NCBI GenBank assembly: GCA_021738625.1
Contig: JAIPBS010000026.1
Coordinates: forward strand, 1-56,667
Direction: 5' to 3'
DNA length: 56,667 nucleotides
Source: Bacteroidales bacterium
GTDB taxonomy: Bacteria > Bacteroidota > Bacteroidia > Bacteroidales > JAIOZK01
In this document: piece by piece, positions 51,256 through 56,667 of the stretch
Position numbering within the stretch: the stretch's first letter is position 1
Layout: each line of letters opens with the position of its first letter
Position numbers and translations under genes: made by a program
The notes under the pieces: model-generated
Databases searched by the model: none
Seen by the model: the letters and a program-made list of their open reading frames with translations, nothing else
Told to the model about the DNA's origin: nothing

Positions 51256-52311
51256 ATGATTCGATTTGCACTGTCATCCGGCTTACTTTTTGGTTGGTTC
51301 GTTGCCTTTGCGCAAATCCCGCCTGGATATTATGATTCCGCTCAGGGCCTTCACGGGGAAGAGCTGCAGCAAGCCCTTCATCAAATCATCGACGACCATC
51401 TTGTAGAGGATTACGGTGACCTCTGGGACGATTTTTACGAAACCGACAAAAGCGCCGGCGGCCTGGTCTGGGACATGTATTCGGATGTTCCCGGCGGAAC
51501 CCCGCCATACACCTATACCTTTTTCACGGATCAATGCGGAAATTATTCCGGCGAGGGCGATTGCTACAATCGGGAACACAGCTTTCCGAAAAGCTGGTTC
51601 GGGGGAGAGATTTACCCAATGTATTCAGACCTGTTCCATGTTTATCCCACCGACGGTTATGTGAACAACAAACGCGGAAACTTTCCTTACGGGGAAGTGG
51701 GCACCACCAGCTGGACTTCGCTGAACGGCTCAAAACTGGGAAGTTGTAATTTCCTGGGTTACAGCCAAACCGTTTTCGAACCCATCGATGCATATAAGGG
51801 TGATTTCGCCAGATCGATGCTTTATATGTCGGTCAGGTACTATGAAGAAGATGCTGGATGGCCCGGCAGTGATATGTTCGACGGCGCCCAGCCCGAAGAA
51901 TGGGCGCTGAACCTGCTGAAAAAGTGGCACGAAGACGACCCGGTCGGCCCGAAAGAAACCGACAGAAACAATGCCGTTTACGACATCCAGGAAAACCGCA
52001 ACCCCTTCATCGACCATCCCGAATATGTGGACCTGATCTGGTTTTACACCGGTATCAGCAAAACCCGGGACTTTTATATCAAAGCGTACCCCAATCCCGC
52101 TGATGATGTATTGAGGATCAGTGCCGCCGGCCCGGCGAGTATTGTTTATCAGATCACTGATGTTTTTGGCAAAAGTATAAAGCAAGGCAGTCTAAGTTGG
52201 AATACTGAGAATAGCCTGAATGTGGCCGGTTTGAATGCAGGTATTTATTTTATCCTGATCCGGGATGAACAAAGCGGAGAAGTGAACTTCCAAAAGATCA
52301 TCAAACGATAA
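51256..52311 (+). CDS. secreted endonuclease I (EndA/NucM) with type IX secretion sorting domain
   Basis: 351 residues with a signal peptide (RFALSSGLLFGWFVAFAQ). The endonuclease I domain covers about 20-265 and carries CYNREHSFPKSWFGG (catalytic His region) and LFHVYPTDGYVNNKRGNFPYG, as in EndA/Vvn beta-beta-alpha-metal nucleases that degrade DNA outside the cell. The last 75 residues (AYPNPADDVLRISA ... GLNAGIYFILIRD ... NFQKIIKR) are a Por-type sorting domain for the type IX system of Bacteroidota, so the protein is exported through the outer membrane and may be surface-anchored. Overlaps the convergent MFS gene by 11 nt. Confidence 0.92.
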   Translation: MIRFALSSGLLFGWFVAFAQIPPGYYDSAQGLHGEELQQALHQIIDDHLVEDYGDLWDDFYETDKSAGGLVWDMYSDVPGGTPPYTYTFFTDQCGNYSGEGDCYNREHSFPKSWFGGEIYPMYSDLFHVYPTDGYVNNKRGNFPYGEVGTTSWTSLNGSKLGSCNFLGYSQTVFEPIDAYKGDFARSMLYMSVRYYEEDAGWPGSDMFDGAQPEEWALNLLKKWHEDDPVGPKETDRNNAVYDIQENRNPFIDHPEYVDLIWFYTGISKTRDFYIKAYPNPADDVLRISAAGPASIVYQITDVFGKSIKQGSLSWNTENSLNVAGLNAGIYFILIRDEQSGEVNFQKIIKR

Positions 52312-53602
52312 CTTCCTCTTCCACCCTTTTTTCGTGATGATAAGACCAGATCAGCACCCCTATCCCGATCAATATCGACGACATGGCAACGATGAAGGTG
52401 ACTGTAAATCCGTATAGCTCATAAAGGAAAACGCCGGCCAGGGGTGAAAAGATGGAGCGCAGGCCCGTGAGTGAAAGATGGATGGATTGATAGGTACCCG
52501 CCTGTTGCGCCGGCCCGAAATAAGCTGAACCGATATTCCAAAGCAATACCATGGTGGCGGCAAACACCCCGTGAAAAACGATGTAAAAGATCAGCAGGTA
52601 ATATACCTGGATATTGTACATTTCAAAATGCCAGGGGAAATACTCGGTCAGCATCAAAAAGAAAATATAAAGGATGAGCGAGGAAAAAGTGATCACTCCG
52701 AATTTGCGCGGATCGATTTTGCCCAGCAAGGGCCCCATAAACGGAAGCAAAACGATGGCCAGGATGTTATATGAATTCCTGTAAAAAGCCACACTGGTGT
52801 AGTTTAGGTTGAGCTGTTCGTAAAAGAAAATATTGATCACCGTATAGGTGGTCATAAAGGCAAAACCATACAACATAAAAGCGATCTCGAAATGCCGGTA
52901 TGGTTTGTTTTCTTTCAGGATAACCCACATGTTTTTGATGCTGTCGCGCACAGAACGGCCGAATTTTTTGGCCGGTTCGGGTATCTCTTTGGGGTATTTG
53001 ATCATAGAGAGCAGAAATACGGAAATCACTCCAAGAACGGCCACCATCGGAAATACATATACATAGGCATAATTGTCGAAGTCGAGCAGAAGGCCGTAAA
53101 GAAAAGTGGTGACCAGCAAGATCACTTTGTTGAGTGAAATCGAATAACTGTACAGTTTTCCGAAATTCTGGTGCCTGTAATTGGATTTCAGAAAAAAGTT
53201 GATGGTGGGATGGATAATGGGATTGCCCAGGTAATAGATCAGGAAAATGGCCAGGAAGATATAATGGAAATATCCGCTGCCGGTCATAGCTGCCTCGCTT
53301 CTTGGGAAGAGGAGGAGCAAAAGCAATGGCAGGCGCGTATAAATGCCGATCTTTCTAAGAAACCGCCTTCTGTTCGTAACCCTTTTCAAAAATTCATTGA
53401 AGGGGATCAGAAAGGTATAAACAAACATGCTGAAGGTGAACAGTATGCTCATCAGGTAATTGGAGCCGCCCAGGCTTTTCAGAAAAACGAATTCATTCAA
53501 CGCTATCACTCCCAAGATCACCCCTTCGATAGTGGAATAAAGGGCGTGCAAGGTGAAAGCCCGCTTTTCATCTTCATTCAAGTTCAGGCGCCTGATCCAC
53601 AT
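52301..53602 (-). CDS. MFS-family transporter
   Basis: 433 residues from the ATG at 53602, chosen because a -7 element sits 21 nt upstream while the longer frame has no promoter. About 12 membrane helices with a basic cytosolic loop in the middle (KYPKEIPEPAKKFGRSVRDS). Motifs of a recognised subfamily are not clear; LGGSNYLMSILF and EGVILGVIALNEFVFL recall the Bacteroidota MFS members with unknown substrates. Convergent with the endonuclease gene. Confidence 0.85.
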   Translation of the reverse strand: MWIRRLNLNEDEKRAFTLHALYSTIEGVILGVIALNEFVFLKSLGGSNYLMSILFTFSMFVYTFLIPFNEFLKRVTNRRRFLRKIGIYTRLPLLLLLLFPRSEAAMTGSGYFHYIFLAIFLIYYLGNPIIHPTINFFLKSNYRHQNFGKLYSYSISLNKVILLVTTFLYGLLLDFDNYAYVYVFPMVAVLGVISVFLLSMIKYPKEIPEPAKKFGRSVRDSIKNMWVILKENKPYRHFEIAFMLYGFAFMTTYTVINIFFYEQLNLNYTSVAFYRNSYNILAIVLLPFMGPLLGKIDPRKFGVITFSSLILYIFFLMLTEYFPWHFEMYNIQVYYLLIFYIVFHGVFAATMVLLWNIGSAYFGPAQQAGTYQSIHLSLTGLRSIFSPLAGVFLYELYGFTVTFIVAMSSILIGIGVLIWSYHHEKRVEEEVIV

Positions 53603-53622
53603 GTTTGAATAATTTGAAACCG

Positions 53623-53630
53623 CAAAGATA
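53623..53630 (-). promoter_or_regulatory. -7 element TATCTTTG of the MFS gene
   Basis: Exact TAnnTTTG match on the minus strand, 21 nt before the ATG at 53602. Confidence 0.5.
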
Positions 53631-53722
53631 ATCCATAAGATTTTGATGGAATGGATTGATAAACAAATTAAAAGCAAACCGAAATCAGACTCGATAAAAT
53701 CAGCTTACAAACTGATTATTAA

Positions 53723-54784
53723 CTAATCCTGATTCTTTTGATCAATATTGTATTGCGTCACGGTCGGGTATGCAAACTCCAAACTTTCGGCATTGAAACG
53801 CTTTAATACCTCATTGTTCACTTCCGTCTGGGTATCCAGAATATCCGCACCTTCTTTTGTTTTGATATAATAAATAAACAGGATATTCAAAGATGAATCC
53901 TTGAACCCGTTGAAGGAAACCAGCACTTTGTCTTCCGTATGAGGATTGTTTTTGATGACGTCTTTCAGGATGTCCATGGCCAGGGTTATTTTCTCCGGGG
54001 GTGTATCATAGGTCAGCCCCAGGTTGGTTAACACGCGGCGGGTGGGTTCCTCGCTCACGTTTTCTAGCTCGGTGTTTGTAAATACCGAATTGGGGATGAT
54101 GATCATGGTGCCGGCGAAAGTCCTGATGCGGGTCACCCGCACCCCTATCTCTTCCACAATTCCCTCATAACCTTTCACCTTAATAAAATCGCCAACCTTA
54201 AAACTCTTGTCCGAGAAAATGGCCACCCCGCCAAAAATATTGGCCGCCGAATCCTTGGCCGCCATGGCAATGGCCAGACCTCCTATACCAACGCCTGCAA
54301 GCAATGCCCCAACATTATAACCGGCCTGCTCCAGGGCAAAGATGATGGCCAGCACCCAAACCACGATATTCACGATGCTTTTAAAAAGAGGCATCAGCTG
54401 CTTGCCAAGCTGACTGCCCGAGGCATCGATCCTGGGTTTGGCATATTTCTCTACGAAGGTGTTGAACAGGTTGGCCAGGAACCAGGCCACATTCAGGGTG
54501 ATCAAAACATAATAAACAGCGTTCAACCCCATTTCAAATTTAGCGCCCAGACTGAGATGCTGAAACATAAACCAAAACCCGATAATGAAAATAGCAAATA
54601 TCAGCGGTTTTTCGATCAGGTCCACCAGGTAATACCACAAACCGTATGTTCCTTTTTTAACCTTTTGTTTTTTGATTGCCTTGAAAATCCAGTCGAGGAT
54701 TTTTGCCAGGATAAAGGTGGATACGACAAAGATCATTGCATATAGCCACTGCTCAACGGTATTATTTAAAAAGATCCTGTCCAT
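53723..54784 (-). CDS. mechanosensitive ion channel of the MscS family (second)
   Basis: 353 residues, not the same as the first MscS of the window. The N-terminus has helices at about 14-32, 52-73 and 86-105; the pore helix region reads GALLAGVGIGGLAIAMAAKDSAAN, followed by the beta domain VGDFIKVKGYEGIVEEIGVRVTRIRT and TMIIIPNSVFTN. The C-terminal domain is complete. Divergent from the peroxidase gene, with its own promoter. Confidence 0.91.
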   Translation of the reverse strand: MDRIFLNNTVEQWLYAMIFVVSTFILAKILDWIFKAIKKQKVKKGTYGLWYYLVDLIEKPLIFAIFIIGFWFMFQHLSLGAKFEMGLNAVYYVLITLNVAWFLANLFNTFVEKYAKPRIDASGSQLGKQLMPLFKSIVNIVVWVLAIIFALEQAGYNVGALLAGVGIGGLAIAMAAKDSAANIFGGVAIFSDKSFKVGDFIKVKGYEGIVEEIGVRVTRIRTFAGTMIIIPNSVFTNTELENVSEEPTRRVLTNLGLTYDTPPEKITLAMDILKDVIKNNPHTEDKVLVSFNGFKDSSLNILFIYYIKTKEGADILDTQTEVNNEVLKRFNAESLEFAYPTVTQYNIDQKNQD

Positions 54785-54825
54785 ATGAATTTAGATATTG
54801 CTTTATTTTGACGACGCATAACAAA

Positions 54826-54854
54826 CAAATATAGGCTTAATTTGTTTCATCAAA
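54826..54854 (-). promoter_or_regulatory. promoter of the second mscS gene, TTTG-N17-TATATTTG
   Basis: On the minus strand TTTG (54854-54851) precedes TATATTTG (54833-54826) by 17 nt, near the consensus spacing of 19. The leader is about 40 nt. The peroxidase gene starts on the other strand only 12 nt beyond. Confidence 0.5.
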
Positions 54855-54865
54855 AAAACAATCCT

Positions 54866-55411
54866 ATGAACAATTTAAAAACGATAATCAGCATGATACT
54901 TATAACTACACTTGCCGGTGCAGGCGCACAGGACAAGAATTTTCATAATTTCATCGTGGAGGACATCAGCGGCAACGATTACGATCTTTCCCAACTGCAA
55001 GGGAAAAAGGTACTGGTTGTTAACACCGCTTCCAAATGCGGACTAACACCTCAATACGAAGATTTGCAATCCCTGTATGAAAAGTATAAAGAGCAGGACT
55101 TTATGATCGTCGGTTTTCCGGCCAATAATTTTATGAACCAGGAACCCGGCACGGATGATGAGATCGCTGAGTTCTGCCAGGCCAATTACGGGATCAGCTT
55201 CCCGATGATGTCGAAGATCAGCGTGAAAGGCGACGATATGCATCCACTCTATCTATGGCTAACCAGCAAAGATCAAAATGGTGTTTTGGATGCAGAGGTT
55301 AGCTGGAATTTCCAGAAATTCATGATCGATGAAGAAGGCAACCTGGTCGGTTATGCTGACCCCAAAACCAAACCATTTGATGAGAAGATCGTAGATTGGA
55401 TTGAAAAATAG
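54866..55411 (+). CDS. secreted glutathione peroxidase-type thiol peroxidase
   Basis: 181 residues from the ATG at 54866 with a signal peptide (LKTIISMILITTLAGAGAQ), so it works in the periplasm, unlike most bacterial Gpx proteins. The family motifs are NTASKCGLTPQYE with the peroxidatic Cys58, GFPANNFMNQEPG, and VSWNFQKFM. A second Cys in IAEFCQANY is the likely resolving residue, so thioredoxin-type rather than glutathione reduction is expected. A -7-like TTAATTTG (one mismatch) lies upstream at about 54838. Between divergent MscS and the flavin reductase gene. Confidence 0.9.
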   Translation: MNNLKTIISMILITTLAGAGAQDKNFHNFIVEDISGNDYDLSQLQGKKVLVVNTASKCGLTPQYEDLQSLYEKYKEQDFMIVGFPANNFMNQEPGTDDEIAEFCQANYGISFPMMSKISVKGDDMHPLYLWLTSKDQNGVLDAEVSWNFQKFMIDEEGNLVGYADPKTKPFDEKIVDWIEK

Positions 55412-55432
55412 TAAATCGAACCTGGTTTTATA

Positions 55433-55448
55433 CTGAAACCCGTTTCAG
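55433..55448 (+). terminator. short hairpin after the peroxidase gene
   Basis: CTGAAA (55433-55438) pairs with TTTCAG (55443-55448) around CCCG, followed by GATTTCTTT; a weak terminator 20 nt past the stop. Confidence 0.35.
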
Positions 55449-55486
55449 GATTTCTTTGCATCTTTGTATAAACTAAAACCAGAATC

Positions 55487-56206
55487 ATGATCGATTATAA
55501 ATCCTTTTTCAAGATCACCTACGGATTATACATTCTCAGTTCGAAAAACAAAGAAGGAAAGCTCAACGGCCACATCAGCAACACGGTGCTTCAGGTCACG
55601 GCCGGGCCGCCCAAATTCCTTGTGGCTAGTCACAAAGACAACCTCACCAGCGACTATATCATTGAAAGCGGCGTGTTTGCCGTTTCCGTCATCCAGCAGG
55701 ACGTCGATCTGAAATACATGGGCCCCTGGGGATTCCAGTCGGGAAAGGAAATCGAAAAATTTACGGATGAGGTGAATTACCGCATCGGCAAAACCGGGGC
55801 GCCCATCGTCCTGGATAAAACCGTTTCTTATCTTGAATGCAAAGTGCTTGAAACCAAAGACGTGGGCACACACCTGCTGTTCATAGGAGAAGTGGTTGAA
55901 GCCGGTAACTTGCAGGAAGACAAAAAGCCGCTCACCTATGCTTATTACCGGGACGTGATCAAGGGCATTTCACCCGAGCACTCCCCTACCTACATCGAAG
56001 AAAAAAAGGTGGAAGAACAACAAAAGCAACAACTGGAACAAAGCCACAAAAAGTATCAATGCGTGATTTGCGGCTATATTTACGATCCGGCCGAAGGCGA
56101 TCCCGATGGCGGCATTGCTCCCGGAACTCCCTTCGAGGAGATCCCCGACGACTGGCAATGCCCTGTATGCGGTGTGAGCAAGAGTGATTTTAATCCGATG
56201 GAATAG
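55487..56206 (+). CDS. flavin reductase-rubredoxin fusion (high-molecular-weight rubredoxin type)
   Basis: 239 residues. Residues 1-160 are an FMN-binding flavin-reductase domain ([28 protein letters not shown]-like [16 protein letters not shown]). A Glu/Gln-rich linker (170-187) leads to a complete rubredoxin with Cys 192, 195, 225 and 228 ([16 protein letters not shown] and [13 protein letters not shown]). In Moorella a protein of this design passes electrons from NAD(P)H to flavodiiron proteins; here the flavodiiron protein at 11653-12873 would be the natural partner, though the genes are about 43 kb apart. Confidence 0.92.
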   Translation: MIDYKSFFKITYGLYILSSKNKEGKLNGHISNTVLQVTAGPPKFLVASHKDNLTSDYIIESGVFAVSVIQQDVDLKYMGPWGFQSGKEIEKFTDEVNYRIGKTGAPIVLDKTVSYLECKVLETKDVGTHLLFIGEVVEAGNLQEDKKPLTYAYYRDVIKGISPEHSPTYIEEKKVEEQQKQQLEQSHKKYQCVICGYIYDPAEGDPDGGIAPGTPFEEIPDDWQCPVCGVSKSDFNPME

Positions 56207-56393
56207 ATTGCAGATTCCAGATTGCACAAATAATATAGCGTAGAAGCTCCTGACTGCGGAGTTGAGTGAAATTTGAAAGTTGAAAGTTGAAATTGGGACT
56301 ATCTGTCAGCGTACCACAAAATTGGATTGGCAGCGGTGTTTTGAAACAGAGTTATACAGGTATAGGGGTATAAGGGTATAGTAGCGAAAAAAT

Positions 56394-56521
56394 GATTGCA
56401 CGATTTACCGATTGAGCGATTGAACGATATCCGAAGTAGAGAAACCGTCAGACTTAATGCACCATCCTGCCAAGACGCCAAATCGTTACATCGCTACATC
56501 GATCAATCGTTCAATCGTTAC
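56394..56521. repeat. 8-bp-phased inverted repeat related to the left-end tandem repeat
   Basis: Left arm 56394-56433 is five 8-bp steps (GATTGCAC, GATTTACC, GATTGAGC, GATTGAAC, GATATCCG); the right arm 56485-56521 is the same kind of steps in reverse complement (GTTACATC, GCTACATC, GATCAATC, GTTCAATC, GTTAC). The left-end repeat at 150-537 has the same units and the same GATATTCGAAGT continuation, so the two ends belong to one family. Confidence 0.75.
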
Positions 56522-56557
56522 ATTTATTCGCATCCGTATGCTTCCAAAATTGCCAGT

Positions 56558-56617
56558 GATCCGATCAATTGAGAGGTCGTTTGATCAATTAAACCGCAGC
56601 TTGCGGTTGATCGGATC
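56558..56617. repeat. nested palindrome
   Basis: GATCCGATCAA (56558-56568) faces TTGATCGGATC (56607-56617); within it AACCGCA (56592-56598) faces TGCGGTT (56602-56608), and GATCAATT/TTGATCAATTA runs repeat between. It can fold as a hairpin inside a larger stem. No coding sequence around. Confidence 0.7.
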
Positions 56618-56667
56618 GCTCCACAATACAAAATAAATCCTCCAATTATGAGGAAAATATAGTATTA

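Larger units (their letters stand above)
56207..56667. other. gene-free, repeat-rich right end
   Basis: No plausible gene before the window ends. The first part holds short TTGAAAGTTGAAAGTTG repeats (56268-56294) and a TATACAGGTATAGGGGTATAAGGG run that on the other strand recalls the 1981/2597 repeat. The rest holds the 8-bp-phased inverted repeat (56394-56521) and the nested palindrome (56558-56617). Confidence 0.65.

Overview
The window reads as a stretch of a Bacteroidota chromosome, most likely an environmental, anaerobic to microaerophilic member of the Bacteroidales/Marinilabiliales side. This is inferred from gene families and promoters, not from a marker gene. The indicators are many exact TAnnTTTG -7 promoter elements just upstream of genes, a type IX secretion sorting tail on an endonuclease, a DUF6452/DUF6048 gene pair, a DUF5916 outer-membrane protein, lone FtsX/MacB-type permeases, a Bacteroidota-style Lgt and a BatA-like protein. 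No rRNA, tRNA or CRISPR array was seen.

Layout. 1-2693: the start of an IS3-type transposase gene running off the left edge, a 112-119 bp tandem repeat, an isoprenylcysteine-methyltransferase-like gene and an L,D-transpeptidase whose last codons lie in an 11-bp tandem array, then about 1 kb of structured non-coding repeats. 2694-7530: a DUF255 thioredoxin-domain protein and two radical SAM enzymes, separated by another repeat-rich gap. 7906-10647: a large secreted protein joining a glycoside-hydrolase-like part to a formylglycine-generating-enzyme-like domain. 10800-17676 (minus): probable operon BatA-like protein, topoisomerase IV subunit A, flavodiiron protein, lipoprotein. 17802-20957: rubrerythrin, a small Cys protein, DUF6452, DUF6048, MscS channel. 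21149-27316 (minus): glutamate dehydrogenase, then GMP synthase, a LysM/periplasmic-binding protein and a MORN-repeat lipoprotein. 27454-32430: a membrane protein, an operon of M23 peptidase, sensor-like/nucleotidyltransferase protein and metallophosphoesterase, then a thioredoxin-glutaredoxin protein with a lone GroES. 32715-38204: two FtsX permeases flanking a doubly deleted ABC-ATPase/FtsX chimera. 38326-41960: a small protein, a PfkB kinase and DUF5916. 42035-48835 (minus): SLC13 symporter, EamA exporter, Lgt, inositol-phosphatase-like enzyme, DUF2061, NfeD, macro-domain protein. 48971-56206: carbamate kinase, EgtD-like methyltransferase, secreted endonuclease I, MFS transporter, second MscS, glutathione peroxidase, flavin reductase-rubredoxin fusion. 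56207-56667: repeats related to those at the left end, plus a nested palindrome.

How it fits together. Most genes are housekeeping or envelope functions. A recurring theme is oxygen and redox stress in an anaerobe: flavodiiron protein, rubrerythrin, flavin reductase-rubredoxin, periplasmic peroxidase and glutaredoxin. The most unusual coding features are the hydrolase/FGE-like fusion without FGE cysteines, the in-frame ABC-FtsX chimera, and the sensor-like/nucleotidyltransferase fusion. The most unusual non-coding features are short-unit phased repeats (7, 8 and 11 bp units) and hairpin-bearing interspersed repeats. Several genes have the -7 element only about 4 nt before the ATG, suggesting leaderless mRNAs. 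No single clear new defence or metabolic system is visible.
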